Part shown: positions 1 through 7,888 of the stretch, piece after piece
Layout of the letters: each line of letters starts with the position of its first letter
How positions within the stretch are numbered: the stretch's first letter is position 1
NCBI RefSeq assembly: GCF_003171675.1
Contig: NZ_QFZQ01000002.1
Span: 372,001 to 436,000 of the forward strand
Direction of reading: 5' to 3'
DNA length: 64,000 nt
Source: Reichenbachiella versicolor
GTDB taxonomy: Bacteria; Bacteroidota; Bacteroidia; Cytophagales; Cyclobacteriaceae
The notes under the pieces: model-generated
Database searches by the model: none
Told to the model about the DNA's origin: nothing
The model's input: the letters and a program-made list of their open reading frames with translations, nothing else
Made by a program: the position numbers and the translations under genes

Positions 1-1
1 T

Positions 2-574
2 AATGGCGGGGCTCCTAAAAATGGATCCAGAAACTTACCTTTCAGAGGACATAAAGGTATGCTTTTTGAAGGTGGAATTAGGGTACCATTTTGTGTTTCT
101 TGGCCTGATCAAATAAAAGGTGGTAGAGATTATCATGAAGTAATTTCCGCTCTAGACATCTTCCCTACTATCCTATCTGCTAGTGGAGTTAAGGATAAAA
201 AGCAAAAACAACTCGACGGTACAAATATGCTTCCTTATTTAAACGGAGAATCTAAAGGAGTCCTTCATGATGTTCTCTTTTGGAGATATTCAGATGGAGC
301 AGGTTACGCTGTAAGAAAAGGAGATTATAAAATGGTAATGTCTGGATTCAAACAGAAATTCTTTCTGTTTGATATGAAAAACGACCCATATGAACAAAAT
401 GACCTATCTAGTGAAATGCCTCAAAAACTAAACGAATTAAAATCCTTATACGAAGATTGGACTAAAGGCACTGTTAAAGCACTTTGGCAAGACCCGCATG
501 CTAAAAATATAAGTAAAGAGGAAGGTGAGCTACAGAAGTACATCAATAGGGCTAGCTCAGGTGAAAGAAAATAA
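2..574 (+). CDS. Sulfatase, C-terminal part (5' end outside window)
   Basis: The frame is open from base 2, so the gene begins before the window and the first internal ATG at 59 is not the start. The visible start reads NGGAPKNGSRNLPFRGHKG followed by MLFEGGIRVPF. This matches the region of formylglycine-dependent S1 sulfatases in which a Lys and the Gly-Gly-Ile-Arg-Val-Pro stretch lie close to the active site. The C-terminal part (FLFDMKNDPYEQNDLS) is the usual sulfatase ending. The Cys/Ser that becomes formylglycine and the signal peptide are not visible. Beside an agar/porphyran cluster it probably removes sulfate esters from galactan oligosaccharides, but the substrate is inferred from context only. 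A perfect 12-bp hairpin follows the stop. Confidence 0.9.
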   Translation, partial: NGGAPKNGSRNLPFRGHKGMLFEGGIRVPFCVSWPDQIKGGRDYHEVISALDIFPTILSASGVKDKKQKQLDGTNMLPYLNGESKGVLHDVLFWRYSDGAGYAVRKGDYKMVMSGFKQKFFLFDMKNDPYEQNDLSSEMPQKLNELKSLYEDWTKGTVKALWQDPHAKNISKEEGELQKYINRASSGERK

Positions 575-592
575 GGACTTTTCGCTTTAATT

Positions 593-622
593 ATTACAAC
601 GATTACTCCAAATCGTTGTAAT
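593..622 (+). terminator. Perfect 12-bp hairpin after the sulfatase
   Basis: ATTACAACGATT at 593-604 and AATCGTTGTAAT at 611-622 are perfect inverted copies around a 6-base loop, starting 19 bases after the stop codon. The following bases are only moderately T-rich, so it is a terminator or an mRNA-stabilising 3' hairpin. Confidence 0.6.
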
Positions 623-798
623 GACCATTTCTTTCTGAAATTAGCTTTATTGTTAAAGGTTTTTAGCTTTTCAGGCTACTTAGGCATTAAGTCTAAGTGG
701 CTTAATCAGACAGTAAATATAGTTTTATGATTGTTTTATTGTTGAAGGCCAATTTTAAGAACTCCCAAAATTAGAATATATCTCTAGTTTTGCACCCT

Positions 799-1107
799 AT
801 GAATATAGAACCGGTAGAAATCACAGACAAAGCTCTTAAAGAAGTCCGTAATATCATGGATAACAAAGGAATCCCAACTGATTACTGCCTTCGTATTGGT
901 ATGAAAGGTGGAGGTTGTGGAGGTATGGGTTACGTCATTGGTTTTGATCAACCGAACGAAGAGGATATCTCTTACTCAAGAAACAGCATTCCAATCATTG
1001 TAGATAAAAAACATGTCATGTATCTAATAGGTTTAGAAGTAGATTTTCATGAGGATGATCAATCTAGAGGTTTTGTCTTTAATAAACCAGAGAGGCTAAC
1101 AAGCTAA
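799..1107 (+). CDS. A-type Fe-S cluster carrier-like protein (IscA/HesB family)
   Basis: This is a 102-residue protein of the HesB/IscA/SufA family, which carries or inserts iron-sulfur clusters in the cytoplasm. The ITDKALKEV start, the GMKGGGCGGMGY motif (Cys about residue 40) and the GFVFNKPE ending fit the fold. The C-terminal Cys-x-Cys pair that supplies two of the three ligands in classical IscA/SufA is absent; the protein stops at ERLTS. A short IscA-like form lacking it is known in Bacteroidota, so cluster binding would differ or be lost. I chose the ATG at 799; a TTG three codons earlier is also in frame. Its 3' end overlaps the end of the convergent folB by 4 bases. Confidence 0.85.
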   Translation: MNIEPVEITDKALKEVRNIMDNKGIPTDYCLRIGMKGGGCGGMGYVIGFDQPNEEDISYSRNSIPIIVDKKHVMYLIGLEVDFHEDDQSRGFVFNKPERLTS

Positions 1108-1460
1108 GATCTACTCATCGCATGAACAATGGTGGCTTTATGACAAACTCCCTTAATAGGTGGGTTATGCTTACTTACAGTAGTCTTAATTGATTTAGCT
1201 AAAATGAACTTTTTTAATGACCTCTGATTGATGTCAACAGCTAGCGTTTCAAGAAGTTTACGAGGTTCATCCATCACTCGTTTTACTAGCTGATAGACCT
1301 CCTCATAATCAATTGTATTAATCAATTGATCAGACATATAATCCGCTTCATCACTTATTTCTAACTCTACTGAAACTGTATACTTATTCCCTATCTCACG
1401 TTCTTCTTCGTACACCCCATGGTGAGCAAAAAAGTCAAGCCCTTCAAGCTTTACTAGCAT
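1104..1460 (-). CDS. folB: Dihydroneopterin aldolase
   Basis: This 118-residue protein has the normal length of FolB, which converts 7,8-dihydroneopterin to 6-hydroxymethyl-dihydropterin and glycolaldehyde in folate synthesis. Typical features are the VKLEGLDFFAHHGVYEEER start (the Glu of the HGVxxEE stretch binds the pterin), INTIDYEEVYQLV in the middle, LLETLA, and KHNPPIKG near the C-terminus. The enzyme works as an octamer in the cytoplasm. It lies 3 bases downstream of the DivIVA-like gene on the same strand and is probably co-transcribed with it. Confidence 0.93.
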   Translation of the reverse strand: MLVKLEGLDFFAHHGVYEEEREIGNKYTVSVELEISDEADYMSDQLINTIDYEEVYQLVKRVMDEPRKLLETLAVDINQRSLKKFILAKSIKTTVSKHNPPIKGVCHKATIVHAMSRS

Positions 1461-1463
1461 TTA

Positions 1464-2348
1464 TTAATCTTCTAATGAATCAAAAAATGAACTATCACCC
1501 TCAGAGATCTTCGGAGCTATTCTACTTGGATGTGGTGCCGGGTTCCTCGAAATAGGGTGACTTTCGGAAATCATATTCTTCTTCACTTTAGCACTATCTT
1601 CTCTCGAAAAACTCATCTCCGACTGTGTGGATTGAACTGGTTTAGATTGTGATGTAGCAGATACATTTTTCTTCTCCGAACTTAACTTCTGATTAGATTC
1701 AGCTTTCGGGATATGAATTTGAGGAGTCTCTAACTTATCAAAATCAATTTCCTCTGCTTTGTTTTCTACCTTCTCAGTAGTATCTCTGAGCATTTGCTTT
1801 ACCTTTTTCAAATGCACTTCTATGCCGTTGGATTCTTGGTATTTGATTTTCTCAACCTTATTCATCACATCCCCTGAAAGCATTTTCAGCTGAGATATTA
1901 CGTTATCCCGCTGATTCTCTATGATTCTATAATCCTCTTCTAGTCCCTTGACCTCATTATTCATCTCCTCAATGACTTCTTTCGCTTGGGATTCAGCTTT
2001 ATCGATAATTGCTCTAGCTTGATTTTTAGCGTCATTAACCATTGCATCGACATTAATTTGAGTCTCCTTCATGTGAAGTTCTGCCGTCTTATTAGCTTGT
2101 TCAACAACACTAGCACCTGTTTCTTCAGCTGTTTTAAGCGTCCTAAACAGTGTACTTTCAACTTCACGGAGCTTTTGAACCTCTTGCTCGAGCTTAGAAA
2201 TAGTACCCTTTAAATCTTTATTTTCATCAAGCATCCTTTCCCATTCATGAGATAGTGACAATAAAAATGCATTGACTTCTTCTTTGTTGATTCCACGAAA
2301 TGCCTTTTCGAAGGACTTCTGACGGATTTCTAGAGGTGTAATTTTCAT
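1464..2348 (-). CDS. DivIVA-like coiled-coil protein
   Basis: A 294-residue protein whose N-terminus (MKITPLEIRQKSFEKAFRG, then INKEEVNAFLLSLSHEWERM) matches the DivIVA N-terminal domain: a basic/aromatic membrane-binding tip followed by a coiled coil. Heptad-rich helix runs from about residue 30 to 200. The last 90 residues are Ser/Gln/Lys-rich and probably disordered. In Gram-positive bacteria DivIVA binds negatively curved membrane at poles and septa and recruits growth or division proteins; in Bacteroidota its role is much less studied. The family call is solid and the function is inferred. It sits directly upstream of folB. Confidence 0.82.
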   Translation of the reverse strand: MKITPLEIRQKSFEKAFRGINKEEVNAFLLSLSHEWERMLDENKDLKGTISKLEQEVQKLREVESTLFRTLKTAEETGASVVEQANKTAELHMKETQINVDAMVNDAKNQARAIIDKAESQAKEVIEEMNNEVKGLEEDYRIIENQRDNVISQLKMLSGDVMNKVEKIKYQESNGIEVHLKKVKQMLRDTTEKVENKAEEIDFDKLETPQIHIPKAESNQKLSSEKKNVSATSQSKPVQSTQSEMSFSREDSAKVKKNMISESHPISRNPAPHPSRIAPKISEGDSSFFDSLED

Positions 2349-2547
2349 ATCCCAAATATTAGTACGTCATATTAAGACGCAAATACTTTACCAATTTACT
2401 CTTATAATAACGTAAATAATGGTAGTTTATATACTTTGGGGCGGTTTACATTGCAATAATAAACATTATTTAACCTAGATAAACGTTTTATGTATTTATT
2501 TCCATCTAGTTACCAAAGTTTAAAATTGACACTAGCATATCTATGGC

Positions 2548-3450
2548 TTAATTTGACTCTATTTTCCAGACACTAATTGAGCGATCATCGCTGCATGATA
2601 GCAAGTAGTCATTAAACTTTGTCCAAACAAGCTTATTTACGGAAGTAAGATGCCCTCCATGACGAGCTTTATCTATTACCTTAATGAGCTTACGTTTTTC
2701 ATAATCCCAAATTTTAATGGTCTTATCCATACTAGCCGTTGCAAAATTTTTACCATCCTGTTTAAAGACTATATCATTGATTGCATACATATGGGCGTTA
2801 ATAGACTCTTCTAACTTTAAAGTATCTACACCCCAGTATTTAAGTCGTGCATCTCGTCCCCCACTCAAAAGAAACGGAACGTCAGAATGTTGAGCCAAAG
2901 CAAAAACCGACGTTTCATGAGCTTTAATCTCAAGGTCAATTTTTAAAGTTGCAATATCAATCTGGATAATTTGACCTTCACTGGCTCCAATTAAGCACTT
3001 TCCACTTTGAGTAAAATAAATTGATCTAAGATTACTATCCGCAATTGAAGACCTTTTTAACACCTCTAATGAATTCAGATCAAGTACACTTAATTCTCCC
3101 TTCCCTCCAGCTACAAATATCAAATTTTCATATACCTTAATATCAAAAATGGCAGCATCAGACAATTTTACAGAGCCTACCTCAGATCTATCTTTCAAAT
3201 CAACCAAATGAATTCCTTCGTAGTTTTGACCTACTATCAAAGTGTTTCTTTGTTTCAATAGGTGAAGAGCATAAACCGAAGTAGGGACCTTGGCTATTAA
3301 ACGGCCATTTTCATGATTATTTAAATCCCATTCAATGATCATACCGTCCCCTCCCGAAGAGAAAAAAGTATGATCTTCAAGCCCTTGCTCTAAAGTATAA
3401 ACGGCATCTTTATGCCCTGTATAGGTATGGATTTTTTGAATATTGACCAT
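2548..3450 (-). CDS. WD40-repeat protein
   Basis: A 300-residue protein made of about seven WD40-type repeats and no other domain. Repeat hallmarks are visible: YTGHKDAVYTLEQ near the start, HETSVFALAQHSDVPFLLSG, then MYAINDIVFKQDGKNFATAS followed by MDKTIKIWD, and a last repeat ending DDRSISVWKI. It should fold into one beta-propeller and act as a protein-binding scaffold. No signal peptide is seen, so it is cytoplasmic. It follows the HIT gene by 7 bases and probably shares an operon with greA and HIT. The binding partner is unknown. Confidence 0.85.
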   Translation of the reverse strand: MVNIQKIHTYTGHKDAVYTLEQGLEDHTFFSSGGDGMIIEWDLNNHENGRLIAKVPTSVYALHLLKQRNTLIVGQNYEGIHLVDLKDRSEVGSVKLSDAAIFDIKVYENLIFVAGGKGELSVLDLNSLEVLKRSSIADSNLRSIYFTQSGKCLIGASEGQIIQIDIATLKIDLEIKAHETSVFALAQHSDVPFLLSGGRDARLKYWGVDTLKLEESINAHMYAINDIVFKQDGKNFATASMDKTIKIWDYEKRKLIKVIDKARHGGHLTSVNKLVWTKFNDYLLSCSDDRSISVWKIESN

Positions 3451-3457
3451 CTTGGTC

Positions 3458-3856
3458 TTACAGTTTAATCGACTCTCCTATTTCCTTGGCTAAACTTGCT
3501 AATTCCTCTTGTTCAAAAGACAGTTTTGGATTAGCAAAATTCATATCTGCCATTGAATTCATTGGAATTAAATGTATATGTGCATGAGGTACTTCTGTAC
3601 CAATAACAGTTGTTCCAATTCGCTGGCAAGGAACTACCTTTTTCAATCCAATAGCTATTTTTTTTGCAAATAAATTGAGACCAATCAATGTCTCATCATC
3701 TAAATCGAAAATATAATCCACTTCTTTTTTGGGGATAACTAAGCAGTGCCCTTTGGAAAGAGGTGCGATATCCAGAAAACAGATAAACTCTTCGTTCTCA
3801 GCAATTATATGAGCCAGAATCTCACGGTTTATTATTCTAGTAAAAATGCTAGCCAT
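3458..3856 (-). CDS. HIT family (histidine triad) nucleotide hydrolase
   Basis: This 132-residue protein has the HIT layout: IINREILAHIIAENEEFICF at the N-terminus, GHCLVIPKKEVDYIFDL in the middle and the histidine triad in PHAHIHLIPM. HIT/HinT enzymes hydrolyse nucleoside phosphoramidates or adenylated compounds; the middle histidine of the triad is the nucleophile. It lies between greA (17 bases upstream) and the WD40 gene. That order supports an operon but gives no specific substrate. Confidence 0.92.
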   Translation of the reverse strand: MASIFTRIINREILAHIIAENEEFICFLDIAPLSKGHCLVIPKKEVDYIFDLDDETLIGLNLFAKKIAIGLKKVVPCQRIGTTVIGTEVPHAHIHLIPMNSMADMNFANPKLSFEQEELASLAKEIGESIKL

Positions 3857-3873
3857 TATCTGTCAAGTAAGGA

Positions 3874-4344
3874 TTACAAGCTAATGTCAAGAACTTCAAA
3901 CTCAATTTCGCCCGCTGGAGCTTTTACTATAGCTTTTTCTCCAAGCTTAGTCCCTAGTAAACCCTTACCTATCGGAGATTCCACTGAAATTTTACCTTCC
4001 TTAAGGTTTGACTCAGATTCAGCTACCAAAGTATATTTCACTTCCATACCAGTCTTCACATTCTTTATCTTCACAGTAGTCAAGATAGATACCTTACTCA
4101 AGTCAATCTGAGAAGCGTCCATCACTCTTGCATCTCCTACTACTTTTTCAAGCTTAGCTATTTTCAACTCTAGCAGCCCTTGTGCATCTTTCGCTGCATC
4201 GTATTCTGCATTTTCACTCAAATCACCTTTATCTCGTGCTTCAGCTATTTGTTTAGCTATATCTGCCCGTCCTTTAGTCTGTAGCTCTCTTAACTCGTCC
4301 TTAAGCTTCTGTAGCCCTTCTTCAGTATAATATGATACTGCCAT
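3874..4344 (-). CDS. greA: Transcription elongation factor GreA
   Basis: A 156-residue protein of standard GreA length. GreA enters the RNA polymerase secondary channel and stimulates cleavage of backtracked RNA. The N-terminal coiled coil contains TEEGLQKLKDELRELQTKGR and the tip sequence ARDKGDLSENAEYDAAKDAQ, whose acidic residues assist cleavage. The C-terminal FKBP-like domain contains SPIGKGLLGTKLGEKAIVKAP. The ATG at 4344 gives the usual MAVSYYTEEG start; a TTG two codons upstream is less likely. It is first in a greA-HIT-WD40 unit and has a terminator-like hairpin in its leader. Confidence 0.96.
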   Translation of the reverse strand: MAVSYYTEEGLQKLKDELRELQTKGRADIAKQIAEARDKGDLSENAEYDAAKDAQGLLELKIAKLEKVVGDARVMDASQIDLSKVSILTTVKIKNVKTGMEVKYTLVAESESNLKEGKISVESPIGKGLLGTKLGEKAIVKAPAGEIEFEVLDISL

Positions 4345-4371
4345 AATCAATTAATATGTATATCTATAAAT

Positions 4372-4406
4372 AAAAAAGAACGGTCTCATCTCTGAAACCG
4401 TTTCTT
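4372..4406 (-). terminator. Terminator-like hairpin in the greA leader
   Basis: Read on the minus strand, AAGAAACGGTTTC is followed by a 6-base loop and GAGACCGTTCTT, then a T-run. The stem is about 12 bp with one bulged A and one G-U pair. It lies about 28 bases upstream of the greA start, with no minus-strand gene before it. It could therefore be an attenuator or the 3' end of a leader-derived small RNA. Confidence 0.55.
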
Positions 4407-4729
4407 CGAATGTCTTTGTGCTATTTTTTACAAAAATAGAAAAATTCAGTTAGAATTCAACCAATCTAGATTTTCTGCTTAGACCAGGCCATAAGAAAAC
4501 GGATAACTTCTATAAATGTTATTCTTTAAACGAATTCATTATACTTAAGAAGCAATAACACACCCATTCTGATAAATACTTGTTGAGTTTCATTTTTTTA
4601 TCCTAAATCCCCCCTTCAACCTTTAGCCATATCCAAGATGCCCCCCTATTCTAAAAGTTATTGATCCACTCCATACATGTAGATCTATAAATCTTTGTAA
4701 TTCAATTTTAATAATAAGAATCCCAAAAA
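4407..4729 (+). promoter_or_regulatory. Promoter region of GH16 with two C6 tracts
   Basis: No gene is seen in this 323-bp gap. It has C6 tracts at about 4606 and 4641. The second reads into CTAAAAGTTATTG, then about 25 bases later TATAAATCTTTG at 4686-4697. The latter resembles the TA-rich/TTTG -7 element of Bacteroidota promoters. The combination also resembles the upstream region of family member C (near 47001-47059). The promoter assignment is inferred. Confidence 0.35.
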
Positions 4730-5602
4730 ATGAATTATATGAAATATCTACTCGTCCTGCTGTTCGCACTCTCAATCAGTAGTTCTTTTGCTCAAAAAAC
4801 ACCGTTCTTTGAGAAGGGACAAGATCCAAAACCTGATGGCAAAAAATGGAAACTGGTTAAAGGCATGTCGGATGAGTTTAATGAAAAAAAAATAGATGAA
4901 CAAAAATGGCAGATCTCTGGTCAACCTTGGATAGGTAGAACGCCTGGATTATTTGTACCTGAAAACATTTCGGTAGGTCAAGGGAACTTAAAAATTGTAA
5001 GTACGAAATTGTCTAAACCAGTAACTAAGAAAAATCAAACTTTCACTCATGGTGGCGGTTATGTTGGTTCTACTCAGGGCATGACTTATGGGTATTATGA
5101 ATGTCGAATGAAAGCAAACAAAACTTTCATGTCATCGACATTTTGGTTGATCAACGATAGGCGCGAAACTCAAGGTTGTGACAAAAGAACCACAGAATTA
5201 GATATTCAAGAATGTGTTGGACAATTAAATACTAACAAGGCTTTTGCTCAGAAGATGACTAATCACATGAATTCAAATACTCATAGTAGAGGCATACCAG
5301 AAGGGTGTGATGTACCAAAAGGTACTATTGGTGCTAAAGCTCCACTGAATGGAATGGGATCTGACGACTACCATATCTATGCAGTATGGTGGAAAAACGA
5401 GAAAGAAGTTCTATTCTTTCTTGATGGAAAATTTCAATCAAAAGTCGAACCTAAAGCTAACTTCAACATTCCAATGCACCTGAGAATGGTAGTAGAAACT
5501 TACAATTGGAACCCTGTTCCTGACGATGGAGGAATGAACATGTCTCAAAAAGATAGAACGACTTACTATGATTGGGTTCGTTCTTGGAAACTTGTTGAAT
5601 AA
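4730..5602 (+). CDS. GH16 beta-agarase/beta-porphyranase, secreted
   Basis: A 290-residue protein with a signal peptide (cleavage after SSSFA about residue 21) and one GH16 catalytic domain to the C-terminus. The retaining GH16 motif is seen as ELDIQE, with E156 as likely nucleophile, D158 and E161 as acid/base. WIGRTPGLFVPENISV and ETYNWNPVPDDGGM are typical of the agarase/porphyranase branch, which cuts beta-1,4-galactosidic bonds in agar-type galactans. Agarose and porphyran cannot be separated by eye. There is no binding module or T9SS tail. It starts the + strand galactan cluster, with GH86 134 bases downstream. Confidence 0.9.
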   Translation: MNYMKYLLVLLFALSISSSFAQKTPFFEKGQDPKPDGKKWKLVKGMSDEFNEKKIDEQKWQISGQPWIGRTPGLFVPENISVGQGNLKIVSTKLSKPVTKKNQTFTHGGGYVGSTQGMTYGYYECRMKANKTFMSSTFWLINDRRETQGCDKRTTELDIQECVGQLNTNKAFAQKMTNHMNSNTHSRGIPEGCDVPKGTIGAKAPLNGMGSDDYHIYAVWWKNEKEVLFFLDGKFQSKVEPKANFNIPMHLRMVVETYNWNPVPDDGGMNMSQKDRTTYYDWVRSWKLVE

Positions 5603-5613
5603 TTCACAATTAG

Positions 5614-5639
5614 ACCTCCTTGAGAAGTCTCTAGGAGGT
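5614..5639 (+). terminator. Hairpin after GH16
   Basis: ACCTCCT at 5614-5620 and AGGAGGT at 5633-5639 are perfect inverted copies 11 bases after the GH16 stop. No T-run follows, so it may be a transcript-processing hairpin rather than a full terminator. Confidence 0.35.
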
Positions 5640-5735
5640 TCAATACACACCTAAACCTTAAATCCATAACTACATGAATAAGTAAAACACACCAACCTTA
5701 TTTACTGAGATCTTACTACTTCAATTATTACAACA

Positions 5736-7862
5736 ATGACTATTAACTACACTATCAAAACAATTTTCGCCACCTTTCTACTAATCTATACTAAGTCTAG
5801 TTTCGCTCAAAACAAGATTCTCATAGATCATAAGACACAGCGATTTATTGACAATGTATCAGAGCTAGATCGTACTAAATATATTCATGCTTATTTGACC
5901 ATCAGAGGAGAAGATCCAAAATTCACCTCTCTTAAAAGTGAATACAATTTTCACCCTAACTACATAGGCGGCAGAAGTCTGACTAACCCTGCCAGTAAGG
6001 TAAAAAGTAATACAATGCCTACAGTATCCAACAAGTTTTCAGGTGTTAGAAATGTTGATCAATGGTATGTAACAGGAGGCAGACCAAGTGACTTATTTTG
6101 GGATAATAGTGTAGACTATACGACTATTGACATTACCGATTACAGTAAAGACCTAGCTTCTTATGTAGCTAAATCTCTCAAAAGTGAATGGGAAAATATT
6201 GGTAAATATTTTGAACCCATGAATGAACCCATGGTGCATGCAAAAGATTTCTACCCAGGGTCTAATGCTGAAAAGAGTAACATGATAATAACTGAAATAT
6301 GCAACTATCATAAATACGTTGGCGAAGCAATTCATAATACTCCTGAATTGTCAAATATTGAAGTAACTGGATATGCATCTGCTTATCCAGAATTTGAATC
6401 TGGGAATTTCCAACTTTGGAATAATCGATACAAAAAATTTATTGATATCGCAGGAGAAGAAATGGATGTCTTCTCAATTCACCTATATGATGGTAAAGGC
6501 CTAAACAACTCGGGTGGAAGAAGGTCTGGATCTAATTCAGAAGCAATTTTAGATATTATAGAAGCTTATAGCTTTAAAAAACTTGGAATAGTCAAACCAA
6601 TAGCAGTCACTGAATATGGACGCTTAGTTCCAAATCAACCAGGATGGGTGGCGAATGCGGGAATATCCAACTATGCCCCCGAGACTAATGCTCAAGCAGT
6701 TAGATCTCAACTACATCTAGTGATGAATTTCATGGAACGTCAAAGTAGTTTTGAGATGGCTATTCCTTTTAATACGAACAGAGGAGACGATGTTACATAT
6801 CAGTATGCCAAAGCTTCTTTATGGACAAGAGATTCTAAAAACAATATCGTTCTTTCTGAGCGAAGATATTTTTACGAAATGATGAAAGATCTCAAAGGTG
6901 ATAGAGTAAGAATCAATAGTGAAAACATCGACATACAGTCACAAGCATTTGTCAGTGAAAACAAATTATTTGTTATGCTAAATAACCTAGGCGATAATAC
7001 CCAAGAACTTACTTTAGACTTAATAGATGATGAAGGTTTACAAAATGTTGACATCAAAAAGCTTCAAGTACCTGTAGATCAAACTCCAATACTCACCACT
7101 TCCTCAGTAGAGGCAGCTCCAGAAAAAATAACTCTAGTCTACGGAGAGACTGCAGTAATAACATACAATTTTAAAGCCCCCATAGCTTTTAAAAATAAAA
7201 TCACAAGCAAAAAGCACTACACCACCGAATACTTGAAAGAAATCACATCAAATTCTTCCAACTCATTTTCATTCGGTGCTATAGATATAGGCGAAGGTAC
7301 TGGTACTGCTACATTAAGACTAGGTGTTGGCCGTGAACATGGTAGATCTTTAGAACCAGAAATCTTGGTCAACGGAACTAAAATAACTCTACCTTCTGAT
7401 ATTATAAGAGGACCAGAACAGCCTAATAGATCACAGTTTTTCGGACTTTTAGAAATCCCTTTACCAATTAACACTTTAAACGGTGAATCGGATAATGTAG
7501 TAGAAATTAGCTTTCCTGACACAGGAGGTAAAATAAGCTCAGTCATACTTCAAGTAGAAACTTCTGAAAAACCAATAGAAATACTACCTCTTCCCGAAAC
7601 ACCTGTCACAGATGGAGAAGGTTTAGGGGTCAATACCTTCCAAAACATAAACATTACCCCTAATCCTGTCAAGTCTGGTCAGACAGTAGTATTGACATCA
7701 AAAAACAAACCAATGAATTTCTCTGTATCAACGATTTCAGGTAGTCTTATTTTTTCTGATCAAGGAAGCAGAATTAATACAGTTGGTCTTGAACCTGGTA
7801 TTTATTTAATAAATGTTGTTCAAAACAATAGCACTAACACCGCAAAGCTAATAGTAGAATAA
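5736..7862 (+). CDS. GH86 beta-agarase/porphyranase with T9SS sorting domain
   Basis: A 708-residue secreted enzyme. After a signal peptide (to about residue 24) comes a GH86 TIM barrel with the probable acid/base E164 in EPMNEPM and nucleophile E293 in TEYGRL. FSIHLYDGKG and VTGGRPSDLFW are typical GH86 stretches. Beta-sandwich domains follow from about residue 390 to 600. The final ~75 residues (NITPNPVKSGQTVVL to AKLIVE) are a T9SS type A sorting domain for outer-membrane export and surface attachment. GH86 members cut agarose or porphyran endo-wise. The enzyme lies between GH16 and the beta-helix gene, in line with one galactan-degrading operon. Confidence 0.9.
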   Translation: MTINYTIKTIFATFLLIYTKSSFAQNKILIDHKTQRFIDNVSELDRTKYIHAYLTIRGEDPKFTSLKSEYNFHPNYIGGRSLTNPASKVKSNTMPTVSNKFSGVRNVDQWYVTGGRPSDLFWDNSVDYTTIDITDYSKDLASYVAKSLKSEWENIGKYFEPMNEPMVHAKDFYPGSNAEKSNMIITEICNYHKYVGEAIHNTPELSNIEVTGYASAYPEFESGNFQLWNNRYKKFIDIAGEEMDVFSIHLYDGKGLNNSGGRRSGSNSEAILDIIEAYSFKKLGIVKPIAVTEYGRLVPNQPGWVANAGISNYAPETNAQAVRSQLHLVMNFMERQSSFEMAIPFNTNRGDDVTYQYAKASLWTRDSKNNIVLSERRYFYEMMKDLKGDRVRINSENIDIQSQAFVSENKLFVMLNNLGDNTQELTLDLIDDEGLQNVDIKKLQVPVDQTPILTTSSVEAAPEKITLVYGETAVITYNFKAPIAFKNKITSKKHYTTEYLKEITSNSSNSFSFGAIDIGEGTGTATLRLGVGREHGRSLEPEILVNGTKITLPSDIIRGPEQPNRSQFFGLLEIPLPINTLNGESDNVVEISFPDTGGKISSVILQVETSEKPIEILPLPETPVTDGEGLGVNTFQNINITPNPVKSGQTVVLTSKNKPMNFSVSTISGSLIFSDQGSRINTVGLEPGIYLINVVQNNSTNTAKLIVE

Positions 7863-7888
7863 ACATCAACTTTAGTATAGAGTTAAGA

